DNA of 64,000 nt. It comes from Paenibacillus sp. PCH8. Its GTDB lineage: Bacteria > Bacillota > Bacilli > Paenibacillales > Paenibacillaceae. Location: positions 372,001 to 436,000 of the forward strand of contig NZ_PKQK01000002.1 of the NCBI RefSeq assembly GCF_002968835.1, read 5' to 3'. How positions within the stretch are numbered: the first letter of the stretch is position 1; each line of letters begins with the position of its first letter. The notes below the pieces were generated by a model that saw only the letters and a program-made list of their open reading frames with translations, was not told the DNA's origin and did not search any database. Positions 18,527-28,294 of this stretch are shown piece by piece. The position numbers were made by a program, and so were the translations under genes.

Positions 18527-18685
18527 ATGAATCTCACCTCCAACAAATCGCTCCGTATCCATATTCGTTAGTCATAGTGTACATCATGCCATCATTTATG
18601 GAAATATCTGTAGCAAATTAATCATTGTGGAGAAAAGTTACACTTGGGTACTTCAATTGCATTCATCCCTAGCAACTATTCTCGT

Positions 18686-18735
18686 ACAAAAAAATGCGTC
18701 AACATGTGCGGAAGTCTTCCACGCATGCTGACGCC
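18686..18735 (-). terminator. Terminator of the GH26/ABC locus
   Basis: A long imperfect stem with GCGTCA...TGACGC at its base (18696-18734) is followed on the minus strand by seven U residues. It lies about 40 bases past the GH26 stop and marks the 3' end of the large minus-strand operon. Confidence 0.8.
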
Positions 18736-18776
18736 TCTTTGATTTTGGTAAGATTGCAGAAGCTTGGATGACAGCC

Positions 18777-19739
18777 CTATAACCAACTCCACTTCGGTAA
18801 CTGATCGAGCGTAATAACCTCTTCGCTATGGTACACTTCTTTCAAAAATGCTAGTTCATTATGAGTGCCATCCCTTAGGAAGCCACCTGTCCAAGTACAG
18901 AACCAACTCCAGTGTACATCCTGTTCCTTCATTTGTTTGGGGTCAGGGATGGAGCCGTTCTCGGCCAGTGCAATGATTTTGTTGTCCTTCACAAGCTCAA
19001 GCAGGTTGGCGTAACGTGCAGCCAGCGGGCTGTGATCTCCTGCTTCCGGGTATACATCCACACTCACAATATCCACGACATCATCCCCTGGATACCATTC
19101 CGGTTTTTCCGAGTTCCATACCCAGATGAGATTGTGCAGCTTGTGCTCGTGAACTAATCGATCATACAACATAAGGTATAACTGTTTGGCAGGATCGGGA
19201 CCTTTCGCTCCCCACCAGAACCAGCCACCCTCCGCTTCATGAAGTGGTCGGAATAACACAGGCACACCAGCATCCTTCAGCTCCTGTAAATGTGTAGCAA
19301 TTCCATCGATATCCCGGATCAAAAGTCTGTACTCTTCTGACTCAGAATTTGCCAGCGCTGATGCTAAATCATAGGTGGTTGCGTTCGTATAGAACCCCCG
19401 CCACCACTCCTTGCCCGGTTCATCGATCAGATCCGTCGGTGCATTCCAGTGCCAGCACAGCGTCACAATGCCACCTTGTCGGTGCCAATCTATCACATCC
19501 CGAATCTCGTGAGAGACTGCACCGCGCTCTGTTCTTGATGGTGAATATTCCATGAGATCAAAGCCAACCACAGCTGGCTTCCGGCCTGTATTTTCATTAA
19601 TCCAGTTCAGATTGCTGTAGTCCTGCTGACCTGACAACATCCCTTTTCCATAACGCTCGACCAGAAACGCCATTAGTTCTCTCGCTTCAGATGTCGCTGC
19701 TTCATTCACCGGAGCACTGTTGATCGTACGTACCGTCAT
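18777..19739 (-). CDS. Glycoside hydrolase family 26 beta-mannanase, intracellular
   Basis: A 320-residue (beta/alpha)8 hydrolase. The GH26 acid/base glutamate is in RPLHEAEGGWFWWG and the nucleophile in ALAENGSIPD. GMLSGQQDYSN and VTLCWHWNAP also fit the family. There is no signal peptide, so it probably trims imported beta-1,4-mannooligosaccharides in the cytoplasm. ATG 19739 (MTVRTINS) follows GGAGGTG. It is the last gene of the locus, 88 bases after the permease gene, before a strong terminator. Confidence 0.88.
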   Translation of the reverse strand: MTVRTINSAPVNEAATSEARELMAFLVERYGKGMLSGQQDYSNLNWINENTGRKPAVVGFDLMEYSPSRTERGAVSHEIRDVIDWHRQGGIVTLCWHWNAPTDLIDEPGKEWWRGFYTNATTYDLASALANSESEEYRLLIRDIDGIATHLQELKDAGVPVLFRPLHEAEGGWFWWGAKGPDPAKQLYLMLYDRLVHEHKLHNLIWVWNSEKPEWYPGDDVVDIVSVDVYPEAGDHSPLAARYANLLELVKDNKIIALAENGSIPDPKQMKEQDVHWSWFCTWTGGFLRDGTHNELAFLKEVYHSEEVITLDQLPKWSWL

Positions 19740-19827
19740 CGCTAACACCTCCAAGTGGTTTTACCATTTAACCCACAACACATCCAGATTAGATCACCAG
19801 TGTCCTGCAATCCTTATAACAATCCAC

Positions 19828-20838
19828 TTACCCTACAACCCCGGAGCGCTCGATACTTTCCACGAAGTAACGTTGCACGAACAAGTACAGAATAATCAGC
19901 GGTGCAATCGCGAGCAAAATACCTGTATCCACGATCATCGCGACATAGTTTGGATCGGCCTTGATGCCCGAATTCGAGCCAAAGCCCATCAGTTGCGGAA
20001 TCAATTGGTTCGCCTGAGCAGGTAAGGAAGCCACCTTCAACGAGATCAGTGGGCTTTCACTCATGAATAATGCCGAATAGAACGTATCGTTGTACTGCCA
20101 CACAAAGGAGAACAGAATAACCGTAATCAGTGGTGAGATCGCATTGGGCAACATGATACGGGCAAACGTCTTGAATCCACCTGCGCCGTCAATCAGTGCG
20201 GCCTCCTCGATTTCCTTGGGCATGCCCTTGAAGAACTGCCGGAAGATGTAGATGAACAGCCCTGCCTTCAATCCGCCTGCCGTAGCAGCCGTAATGATTG
20301 AAGGCCAATACGTATTCAGCAGATTGATGCCATTCTTTCCGGTGAACAACTGGATGATGCCCAGAAAGTCGAAGCTGCGGAAATGCAGATACATTGGCAC
20401 CATGAGTGTGCTTGTTGGCACCAAAATCGTGAGAATCACCAGCACGAACAGTACATTGCTCCCCGGAAAAGAAAAGCGGGCGAAGCCGTACCCCGTAAGC
20501 GCACAGGATATGGCTGTCAACAGTGTCGTAATGGTAACGAACAATAGAGTGTTCGCCAGCAAGGGAAGGTAATCCATCACTTGCGCCGCAAGCTTGATGT
20601 TATCCAGCGTAAAATGCTGGGGAATCATATAGATCGTCGGATTGTAGATATCCATTTTATCTTTAAAAGCGACTGAAACTTTAAGAAATAACGGGTACAA
20701 AATAATAAATGAAATGCCGATGACCAGTGCATATCTGAATATGGAATAGAGAAGGTCCGATGTCTTGTTTCGCACCCGCTGCATATGGTAATTTGGTTTC
20801 GGAACCACCACCATACGATCCGTTCCTGACGCAGCCAT
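19828..20838 (-). CDS. Carbohydrate ABC transporter permease (MalG-like)
   Basis: A 336-residue inner-membrane subunit of a CUT1 sugar importer with six predicted helices. The EAA loop that contacts the ATPase is EEAALIDGAGGFKTFARI, followed by MLPNAISPLI. A polar 25-residue N-terminal extension precedes the first helix. ATG 20838 is preceded by GGGAGG. It pairs with the permease directly upstream. No ATPase gene is present, so a shared MsmK/UgpC-type ATPase elsewhere is likely used. Confidence 0.88.
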   Translation of the reverse strand: MAASGTDRMVVVPKPNYHMQRVRNKTSDLLYSIFRYALVIGISFIILYPLFLKVSVAFKDKMDIYNPTIYMIPQHFTLDNIKLAAQVMDYLPLLANTLLFVTITTLLTAISCALTGYGFARFSFPGSNVLFVLVILTILVPTSTLMVPMYLHFRSFDFLGIIQLFTGKNGINLLNTYWPSIITAATAGGLKAGLFIYIFRQFFKGMPKEIEEAALIDGAGGFKTFARIMLPNAISPLITVILFSFVWQYNDTFYSALFMSESPLISLKVASLPAQANQLIPQLMGFGSNSGIKADPNYVAMIVDTGILLAIAPLIILYLFVQRYFVESIERSGVVG

Positions 20839-20866
20839 AATCTGAAGCCTCCCTCAACGTTAACCG

Positions 20867-21766
20867 TCAGTTGTAATGAACCCGTCGTGACAGCATCCAG
20901 CCCACTACGATTAGTACAAGGCCAATCACCAGTGTGTATAACCAGGACATGGCAGAGCTCAAGCCAAAATTCTGGGTTTTGAATGCAGTCTGATAGATCG
21001 CCTGTGTGACCGGACTTCCGGTAAAAGAATCAATGATCGTGTAGATGACATTCGTAAGGATCAACGGACTCACCATCGGAAATGTAATTTTCCAGAACGA
21101 CTCATAGGCTGTCGCCCCTTCGATCTTCGCAACCTCGTACATCGATCCCGGTACCGATTGCAGCGCGGCGAGGAAGATCAGAATCTGTACGCCAGAGCTG
21201 CTGATAATCTCATAGATCCGCGTGATGGCTTCAACGATGTAGTCCACATAAGCCATCGGCAATCCCACTTCGGCCAGCATCCGCACAATGGATACTACAT
21301 TGAACGAAGCACCTCCATCCGCAGCTGCATCCACTGCACTCGCATCCCCCATCAGATTGATGAGTCCCGCAGATTCAGCGGCTGCAACTGCACTGGAAGC
21401 CAGAATAACCGGCAGGAAGAAGATTGCACGCGCCAATGTTCTGCCCTTGAACTTCTGGTTGAGCAATGTTGCCGTAAACAGACTGAAGAACAAAATCATT
21501 GGCACATTCAGCAGCATTGCTCCAACCGAATCCACCAGAATCCGGTTGAAGGTGGCATCAATCAGAAGTGCATCCTTGAAGTTTCTAAATCCGACATAGT
21601 CCAGAACGTAACCGCCTGGAGCAACGGACAGATTGCTCAGACTGAACCGGATGGATTGCAGGAGCGGTGTGGCAAAGAGAAAGATGAAACCGACCAGCCA
21701 CGGCGATATAAATGTAAGTCCAAGCAGTGCTCTCCGCGACTTCAGTGATAATTGAATGGCTCTCAT
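20867..21766 (-). CDS. Carbohydrate ABC transporter permease (MalF-like)
   Basis: A 299-residue CUT1 permease with helices from residue 15 on. The EAA motif reads YEVAKIEGATAYESFWKITF. The gene overlaps the DUF5696 gene by four bases (ATGA), so synthesis is coupled. The long central insertion rich in Ala, Asp and Gly (around residues 125-150) is longer than in ordinary MalF-type permeases of this size. It forms the second pair of permeases in the locus together with the MalG-like gene. Confidence 0.87.
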   Translation of the reverse strand: MRAIQLSLKSRRALLGLTFISPWLVGFIFLFATPLLQSIRFSLSNLSVAPGGYVLDYVGFRNFKDALLIDATFNRILVDSVGAMLLNVPMILFFSLFTATLLNQKFKGRTLARAIFFLPVILASSAVAAAESAGLINLMGDASAVDAAADGGASFNVVSIVRMLAEVGLPMAYVDYIVEAITRIYEIISSSGVQILIFLAALQSVPGSMYEVAKIEGATAYESFWKITFPMVSPLILTNVIYTIIDSFTGSPVTQAIYQTAFKTQNFGLSSAMSWLYTLVIGLVLIVVGWMLSRRVHYN

Positions 21767-24348
21767 CGGTTCACTCCTTCCACCACATAGTCCGTTCCGC
21801 CAACGGTCGTTCCATCCACGCTTACTGCATCCGCATTGTAATTCACAAGAATGGATGTACCGCCGGTATAAGTCATCCGTACGACACCATCCTGAATCCG
21901 TTCATGCTTTAGCATTTGTTCATTTCCTAACAATCCCAGTGCTTCATTGGCTTGTTTCCACAAGGCAACAGCGTCATCTACCCAATAGCCATATTCGGTC
22001 GCATAGGCCGAATCATAATTGGTCAGCTTCAGCCTGGATGATGGTTCATAGGTCCATTGAAAATACGGAGCTGCCCCTAGCTCCAGACTATGGAGCAACT
22101 GTTTGCGGAGATCCTGATCCCCTGACGTGTTCATCGGAGATGCAGCATAGTTCATATATCCATGAATGACCATCGCATAAAACGGAACCTCTTCATCCGT
22201 AATATTGAACCGACTGGATCCTGCGGGGATATTTACTACATGTTGCGCGCTTCCCAAAGCATAGGCATTAGCCCCGGAAACCATCAGATTCGGATAGGAC
22301 TGTTGCAGCTGGCCCAGCTGCTCCTTCACAATGTTCTTCGCTGTCTCCCGATGAATCACCCGACTGTCCCGATAATCGGATGACAGAACCTGCCCGAGGT
22401 CACGAAGAGATAAACCGCCAATATCCAATGCGCTAAATTTTTTGGCAAACTCGTTCACTACATAAGGAAGCTTGGCCGCCGAGAGTAGATAATAGCTATC
22501 CTTCATCTGATCCATACGGTTCATCGCAGGGCTGTAGGGATACAGTTCCGCTGTCTCCTTCGTTACAAAGCGCGCCGCATCCGAGGAAGGAGCAAAACGC
22601 ATATCATCGTGATAAATGTGCTGGAAAGCCACATCCGGGAACAAAGCTCCCCCCGACTGCTCCAGCTTAGCGGACAACGCCTGAAGTTCGGAACGACTGC
22701 CTACTTCACTGTCCAACTTCACCTGGGTTGGCGTATGATGGCTGATGCCACCTCCAAACCATCCCTGATACCGCATTTGTACGCGGTTCACACCTTCTTG
22801 CTGTAACTTCGCCGCCATTTCGGTGGCCTGTTCGTACGTCGTCATGGCTAAAGTGGTCCGATAGGGCACGCTCAGGAACGAAGACTTTTTGTCCACTGCA
22901 CCAAGCACATCCACATAGAACGGCAACTCCGTCTGTTCTGCGAGCGGCTTCAATACATCCTGCTCGATCAACTGCTGCTGATACAGGCGGGCCATACCCG
23001 AGTAACTGGCATCTTCTCCATGAAGGAAATGATAACGGACCTGAATATCTCCACGGAAAGGCTCTTCGCTAAGCAGCTGGATCTCCTGCATTTTCTGCGA
23101 GGTGTACATCTCCAGCTCATCCTCCCCGCGCAGGGAGAAGGTCGCGTGTACATGGTTGTAACTATTCTGTCTGCCTCCAATATCCGCGGAGATACTGGCA
23201 ATGCCATCCCCTTTTTCAATGACTGCAAACCAGGCATTCTCCCCGTTCTTCAGACCAAACACAGGCATATACGCGGATTCACTAACCTGAGGACGACTGA
23301 GTGAATTATCATTTGGGTCTGTGCCATATACACGCTGTACATACTGCTCTTCCTGGGTTTTTCCGTTGTTCAGATGAATCAGGCTGCCTGAACCGTCGGG
23401 CACGAGCATGTAACCCCCACCCTTCGTATCCGCAGCACCAAAATAAGCGAGCAAATCAATATTCCGAATGCGGTATTGCCCACTTTCTTCTATTTGGCTC
23501 AGAGGCACGGTCACAACGAGTGCCCCCTGCTCAAGTCGATATTCCACAGAAATGACGAAGCTGGGCTTATCCGATACACCTCCGCCTTCGACCCCATTCT
23601 CCTGATTGTCAAAAGCCAAATCGTCCACGTTGTAACCCGCCGTCTCAAAGGCACTTACCATCTTGTTCAACACCAGCTGCTTCGAAATCTGGCCATCCAA
23701 CCGTTCCAATACATCTGGATTGTTCTTGGTTGGATAATATCGTGCAGAGGTGTACCTTGCGACAGAAGCATCCACCTTGGAAAGAACCTTCTCCTCCAGC
23801 CGCTGTTTACTAATCAGTTTGGGCAGGGCATCCATACCAAGCGACGTATCGCCAAGGGTATAGGTCACCCGAATTCCCTGATCAATCTGGCCTACTGTGA
23901 ATTGCTTGTTGCTAATGCTGGCACTGAAATTCGGGAAGTTCTCCAGTGTCCCCATCGCATCTCGAAAGGACACGTTCAGCTGCGAGGACAACACTTCTTT
24001 TTCATAGGCAGAAGCAAGTCCATCCCCGTCCCGTTCTTTCGGGTTGCTATACCAGATCTCTCCACTATTCCCGTCACGTACGGCGATTTCCGTAGTCTCT
24101 TCGTTATAGTACAGTGCCAGTTCTTGGTCTTCAGCAACCAGTTGCATACCAGGCACCCCCTGCGAAGAGTCACCAAGGAACTTCAATGGTTCCTCTGTGA
24201 CGGGCATAGCTTTGGTTGTTGTATCCAGATAAGCCGCGGCTTCTACGGCAGGAACCCCCCTGTTGTTTATATACAGCAGCCCGGCTGCAATCATGATTAC
24301 AGCTGTACCACCAGCCAGCACCGTATATAGTCTTTGCTTTTTGTTCAC
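21763..24348 (-). CDS. DUF5696 family membrane-anchored protein
   Basis: An 861-residue protein with one N-terminal membrane helix (residues about 8-28) and a large extracellular part. I place it in DUF5696 by its genomic company and segments such as YYNEETTEIAVRDGNSGEIW, LVPDGSGSLIHLNNGK and RMQYQGWFGGG-like repeats of TIM-barrel character (actual QMRYQGWFGGG). The second half reads like a glycosidase barrel with Asp/Glu-rich strand ends, but no catalytic pair can be named. GTG 24348 follows AAAGGAGG. It probably processes or binds glycans at the cell surface before uptake. Confidence 0.72.
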   Translation of the reverse strand: MNKKQRLYTVLAGGTAVIMIAAGLLYINNRGVPAVEAAAYLDTTTKAMPVTEEPLKFLGDSSQGVPGMQLVAEDQELALYYNEETTEIAVRDGNSGEIWYSNPKERDGDGLASAYEKEVLSSQLNVSFRDAMGTLENFPNFSASISNKQFTVGQIDQGIRVTYTLGDTSLGMDALPKLISKQRLEEKVLSKVDASVARYTSARYYPTKNNPDVLERLDGQISKQLVLNKMVSAFETAGYNVDDLAFDNQENGVEGGGVSDKPSFVISVEYRLEQGALVVTVPLSQIEESGQYRIRNIDLLAYFGAADTKGGGYMLVPDGSGSLIHLNNGKTQEEQYVQRVYGTDPNDNSLSRPQVSESAYMPVFGLKNGENAWFAVIEKGDGIASISADIGGRQNSYNHVHATFSLRGEDELEMYTSQKMQEIQLLSEEPFRGDIQVRYHFLHGEDASYSGMARLYQQQLIEQDVLKPLAEQTELPFYVDVLGAVDKKSSFLSVPYRTTLAMTTYEQATEMAAKLQQEGVNRVQMRYQGWFGGGISHHTPTQVKLDSEVGSRSELQALSAKLEQSGGALFPDVAFQHIYHDDMRFAPSSDAARFVTKETAELYPYSPAMNRMDQMKDSYYLLSAAKLPYVVNEFAKKFSALDIGGLSLRDLGQVLSSDYRDSRVIHRETAKNIVKEQLGQLQQSYPNLMVSGANAYALGSAQHVVNIPAGSSRFNITDEEVPFYAMVIHGYMNYAASPMNTSGDQDLRKQLLHSLELGAAPYFQWTYEPSSRLKLTNYDSAYATEYGYWVDDAVALWKQANEALGLLGNEQMLKHERIQDGVVRMTYTGGTSILVNYNADAVSVDGTTVGGTDYVVEGVNR

Positions 24349-24362
24349 GGATGCCGCCTCCT

Positions 24363-24983
24363 TTAGGTCCGAAAAATCAACTCGCGGTAAATGTTATAAC
24401 CGAATTCGTACAGCTGTTGCAGCATGCTAAAGACCAGTGCGCCAAGGAATACGATAATGCCCATTACAATGAGCGTCAGCACCATCGTAATGATTGTTCT
24501 AATCACCGTGTACTGGTGTACCGTCATCATGCCAATGAACAGAAGCAGTACAAACCAGAAGAACGCTATACTATTGAACAGATAATAAAAAGCAGTCTCC
24601 TCCTGCACCATAAATCGGCTGATCACGATCATCGGGGCATAGATCAGAATAATCGGAATGAGCGAGTAACCTGTCGCCAGCACGATTTCCCTGAACTTGC
24701 CTTCTCCTTCCATCAAGGTCGTTACCGCCCAATTGGCCGTGCACCATAGGATGAACGGTACCGCGACCGTCACGATCTCCCCGATGCTATTGATTGTGCG
24801 AGGATCGATGTAATTAACGAGAAATCCTGCGTACTGCTTTTGCAAAATCATCATGACAATAGTAAGCGCCAATGCTGCAAAAGCAACAAGCAACCGACCC
24901 CGGTTATCCGACTTGAGATCCCAGAATGCATCAATGGGGTGAAAAATGAGATGCAGTGGAAACTTAATGTAGTCCTGCTTCAT
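24363..24983 (-). CDS. Yip1 domain membrane protein
   Basis: A 206-residue integral membrane protein with about five helices matching the bacterial Yip1/YckC-like domain. It opens PLHLIFHPIDAFWDLK, an element typical of bacterial Yip1 proteins. Its start overlaps the stop of the NHL gene by four bases, and the DUF5696 gene begins 14 bases after it, so all three are made together. No enzymatic motif is present. It may act as a membrane scaffold for the NHL and DUF5696 proteins, though that is inference from coupling. Confidence 0.75.
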   Translation of the reverse strand: MKQDYIKFPLHLIFHPIDAFWDLKSDNRGRLLVAFAALALTIVMMILQKQYAGFLVNYIDPRTINSIGEIVTVAVPFILWCTANWAVTTLMEGEGKFREIVLATGYSLIPIILIYAPMIVISRFMVQEETAFYYLFNSIAFFWFVLLLFIGMMTVHQYTVIRTIITMVLTLIVMGIIVFLGALVFSMLQQLYEFGYNIYRELIFRT

Positions 24984-26431
24984 GATTCAATCTGCCTCCT
25001 ACGTCTCCATTTAACCGCTACCCGGGTCAGGATCAGAATGAATATCAGCGCAATCGCAGTGGTCAGGAACGTGCCGAAGTGCTCCTTCATCATCTCTCGC
25101 CGATGCCTCTTGAACGCGACAGAATAACTCTTGCGGTCCATGCCAAGTTCGAAGTAACCCAGCGCTTCCTCGTTTTTCTTTTCCATTAATAAGGACTTGC
25201 CTATGCCGATATAGGCGATGTCATAGTTGGCATTCAGCTTGAGTACTTCTCGCCATATATTCACTGCCTCCGTGTCCTCGCCCCGATAGTGGAGTTCCAC
25301 CGCTTCATTCACACGGGTACCAAAACGGGTTGGTTCATAGACGACAAGGTTGTTCTTGCCCCGATCTAGAACCAGCGTATGATTCCCAGATTGTTCAATC
25401 GCGACAGGCGTTTTGAGCGTACCTACCTGATTTCCTTTGCCACCGTATATGTAGAGCAGATGACCTTCATCGTCGTACGTAAACACCCGGTTCTGTGTCG
25501 CATCCAGTACACTGTACATGCCGTTGCCTAGCACTTTCACATCGATCAGTTTGGAGGGACCCGGATTGTTGCGGAACCGGATATCGCCTTTGACGTCGTA
25601 ATAACCAAACCGTTTCAGTACATCTTCACCAGACGGGTTAAGCCGCTTGATCGGTTCATTCGAGCCGGGGTCAATATTCGTCGCATACACGAATCCTTTG
25701 TGGTCGATATCCGCATTGGAGAACTCCGTAGGGACAAACAGGACCATCTGTGCACGCTGGGCTTTGGTAGATAACAATCGCCAGATATATTCGCCGTAGT
25801 CCCGCTCTACTTTGTTCGTACCGACATATCCGATAAATTTCCCACTCTCGTCAAACTGCATAATCCCTTCGTAGACTCCCTGTGCCACAACATACACTCG
25901 GCCTACATGGTCCACCGTCAGTTTTAAAGGCTGGAACTGGAATTGGGTCGATAGGATATCCGACTCGGGCTTTGTCATGGTTTGTATCAGCGTCCCCTCT
26001 CCATCCAGGACAACCACACGACCGTTGCCTGTATCGGCGACGTATATGCGCTCTTGTTCATCTACAAACAATCCACCTGGAAGGTTGAAGGTCTCCTTGC
26101 TGCCATCCATCATGAATCCATCGATGACGCGCAGCAGCTTAAAGCCTGGGTCCAATACGATAACTCGGCTGTTGCCGCTATCCAAAATGTAGATCAACCC
26201 GGAGGGAGAAACATTCACATCACCGGGGTCTTTGAACTCACTAATGCCGAGATCACGGCCTGATATCGTACGCTCGGGCAGATAGGCATCTGGTGAAGGA
26301 ACAGCCTCTTTCCAGTAGTTGTAGTTATAACTCTCATACGGCGCCGGGGAGGCCGCCGCAGGCACGGCATTCACCAGCAGCAGAGATACTGCTGCCAGGA
26401 GAACAAGCCATCTTTTCACTGTGCGTGCCAT
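24980..26431 (-). CDS. NHL-repeat protein with C-terminal TPR-like region and membrane anchor
   Basis: A 483-residue exported protein. A signal peptide (residues 1-27) precedes a six-bladed NHL beta-propeller (about 55-370), with recurring units such as GLIYILDSGNSRVIVLD and RIYVADTGNGRVVVLD. Residues about 385-445 form TPR-like helices (EEALGYFELGM). A membrane helix (about 455-475) and a basic tail RRRRQ follow. The propeller therefore faces outward and the tail inward. It is coupled to the Yip1 gene. Propellers of this type bind proteins or glycans; no enzyme function is claimed. Confidence 0.8.
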   Translation of the reverse strand: MARTVKRWLVLLAAVSLLLVNAVPAAASPAPYESYNYNYWKEAVPSPDAYLPERTISGRDLGISEFKDPGDVNVSPSGLIYILDSGNSRVIVLDPGFKLLRVIDGFMMDGSKETFNLPGGLFVDEQERIYVADTGNGRVVVLDGEGTLIQTMTKPESDILSTQFQFQPLKLTVDHVGRVYVVAQGVYEGIMQFDESGKFIGYVGTNKVERDYGEYIWRLLSTKAQRAQMVLFVPTEFSNADIDHKGFVYATNIDPGSNEPIKRLNPSGEDVLKRFGYYDVKGDIRFRNNPGPSKLIDVKVLGNGMYSVLDATQNRVFTYDDEGHLLYIYGGKGNQVGTLKTPVAIEQSGNHTLVLDRGKNNLVVYEPTRFGTRVNEAVELHYRGEDTEAVNIWREVLKLNANYDIAYIGIGKSLLMEKKNEEALGYFELGMDRKSYSVAFKRHRREMMKEHFGTFLTTAIALIFILILTRVAVKWRRRRQIES

Positions 26432-26441
26432 ATCGTTCCCC

Positions 26442-27305
26442 TTAATCCTTCATGCCCGAGCTCGCCATCGTCTCAATGATTCGGCTCTGAGAGAAAATAA
26501 ATAGCGTGATCGGCACACTCATCAAAATCAGTGCTACCGCAGCACCCGCTCCTGCCCGGGATATTCCGCCCTGAATAATCTGACCTGCTGCATAATGCAG
26601 GGTCTTGAGCTGCTCGCTGTAGATGTATCCATTGCCATCACTGCCCCATAACATCTGGAACAGCAGGATGATTAATGTGAGCCACGCGGGCTTCACATTA
26701 GGCATAACAATGGACCAAAAGATCCGGTATTCACTGGCACCATCCATCTTGGCTGCTTCCAGCAGTGCATCCGGGATCTGCTCCATGAACTGTTTCATCA
26801 GATACAACCCGAGTGAATAGGCAAATGCCGGAATGATAACAGCCCAGTACGTATCGATCCATCCGAGCCATGACATGATCATATAGTTCGGAATTGCCGT
26901 TACCGCAGGTGTGAACATCAGTGACAGTACGACCACTTGGAACATGAATACTTTGCCTGGAAACTTGTGTTTGGCAAGCGGGTAAGCCGCTGCGGAAGCC
27001 AGCAGCACATGGCCTACAATTCCGATGCCTGTGATAAATACCGTGTTGAATATATAACGTGAGAACGGTACCCACGAGTCACTCAGCAGATTCAGCAGAT
27101 CTGTAAAGTTGCTGAACGTGGGATTTTTGACAAACAGCGTTGGTGGAAAGGTAAAAATTTCATCCAATGGTTTGAATGCGTTGTTGATCGCATAGATCAA
27201 CGGCAGCACCATGAAGGCACCAAATACGAGCAGAAGGGCAAACAGGGAGAGGCTTCCCGATAGCGAACGATTCACGCGTTTTTTGCCTGTCGCAATTGCA
27301 GCCAT
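26442..27305 (-). CDS. Carbohydrate ABC transporter permease (MalG-like)
   Basis: A 287-residue CUT1 permease of six helices. The EAA motif is LLEAAKMDGASEYRIFWSI, followed by VMPNVKPAWLTL. It starts two bases after the stop of the preceding permease gene and belongs to the first permease pair of the locus. GGGAG upstream supports ATG 27305. No ATP-binding subunit is encoded near it. Confidence 0.88.
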   Translation of the reverse strand: MAAIATGKKRVNRSLSGSLSLFALLLVFGAFMVLPLIYAINNAFKPLDEIFTFPPTLFVKNPTFSNFTDLLNLLSDSWVPFSRYIFNTVFITGIGIVGHVLLASAAAYPLAKHKFPGKVFMFQVVVLSLMFTPAVTAIPNYMIMSWLGWIDTYWAVIIPAFAYSLGLYLMKQFMEQIPDALLEAAKMDGASEYRIFWSIVMPNVKPAWLTLIILLFQMLWGSDGNGYIYSEQLKTLHYAAGQIIQGGISRAGAGAAVALILMSVPITLFIFSQSRIIETMASSGMKD

Positions 27306-27307
27306 AG

Positions 27308-28276
27308 CTATTCTCCCACCCTTCGAAGCAGTTTCTGTACCAGCAAGTTGGTGCCCACCATAATCATGAACAGTACAGTGGCAATTGCTGATGCATATCC
27401 CATCTCAAACCGCGTAGTACCAAAGTCGATCAAATGGGTCACCACCGTCTCTGCTGCATAGTTCACGCTTGGGAACCCGGCTAGTGCGATCGACACATCG
27501 GCCACGGCAAACGAGGTTGTGAGCTGAATGACTGCGCCGAACATGAGCTGTGGACGCATCGAAGGCAAGGTAATATACCATAGCTCCTGCCAGCGATTTT
27601 TGATCCCATCCACGGCTCCCGCTTCGTACAATGTCCGGTCCACCGTCTGCAAACCAGCGATAAACGCCAGAAATCCGGTTCCGAGACTCAGCCATAGCTG
27701 CACGAGAATGAGAATAGGCATAATGTAGGCTTCCGTCTTCAGCCATTGGATCGGCTCCAACAGAAAACCCCATTTGATCAACAGCCCATTGGCAATACCA
27801 TAACGATCTCCCGAGAAGATCATCAGCCAGATAAAATACACATTGCCCGAAATGGAGGGCGCGTAGAAGATCAGCGTCATGAACGCTCTCCATTTCGGTG
27901 TTAACTCATTAATGATCCACGCGAAGACAAAACAGGCAATATAACTGATCGGTCCGGTAATGATGGCAAACAGCAGCGTATTCTTGATCGCAATCAGGAA
28001 TACATCATCCTCCAGAAACAGGCGAGTATAGTTCTGCCAGCCAATAAAACGCGGGAATTCCAGCATGTTAAAGTAGGTGAAGCTGAGTATGATCGAGATG
28101 ACAACCGGAATCACGGTAAACATGAGGAACAGGAGCATATAAGGTGCAAGCAGAACATAGGAATGTTTGCTGGCCTTCATTTCCTGGAGCTTCCAGCTCC
28201 ACCACGATTTCATGCCCATCCTTGACGCTTTCTCAGGAGGACTGTTTTGTCCGTCTCGGAGTGATATTTGTGGCAC
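27308..28276 (-). CDS. Carbohydrate ABC transporter permease (MalF-like)
   Basis: A 322-residue CUT1 permease. A cytoplasmic N-terminus of about 38 residues is followed by six helices. The EAA motif reads LYEAGAVDGIKNRWQELWYI, followed by TLPSMRPQLMFG. GTG 28276 is preceded by AGGGAGG. It lies 19 bases after the large binding protein gene and is followed at once by its partner permease. Confidence 0.88.
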   Translation of the reverse strand: MPQISLRDGQNSPPEKASRMGMKSWWSWKLQEMKASKHSYVLLAPYMLLFLMFTVIPVVISIILSFTYFNMLEFPRFIGWQNYTRLFLEDDVFLIAIKNTLLFAIITGPISYIACFVFAWIINELTPKWRAFMTLIFYAPSISGNVYFIWLMIFSGDRYGIANGLLIKWGFLLEPIQWLKTEAYIMPILILVQLWLSLGTGFLAFIAGLQTVDRTLYEAGAVDGIKNRWQELWYITLPSMRPQLMFGAVIQLTTSFAVADVSIALAGFPSVNYAAETVVTHLIDFGTTRFEMGYASAIATVLFMIMVGTNLLVQKLLRRVGE

Positions 28277-28294
28277 GATTAACCCTCCCTCTGC

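Noticed and set aside
23476..24330. Long plus-strand frame of 284 codons
   Set aside because: Entirely antisense to the DUF5696 gene, and its translation has no protein-family character.
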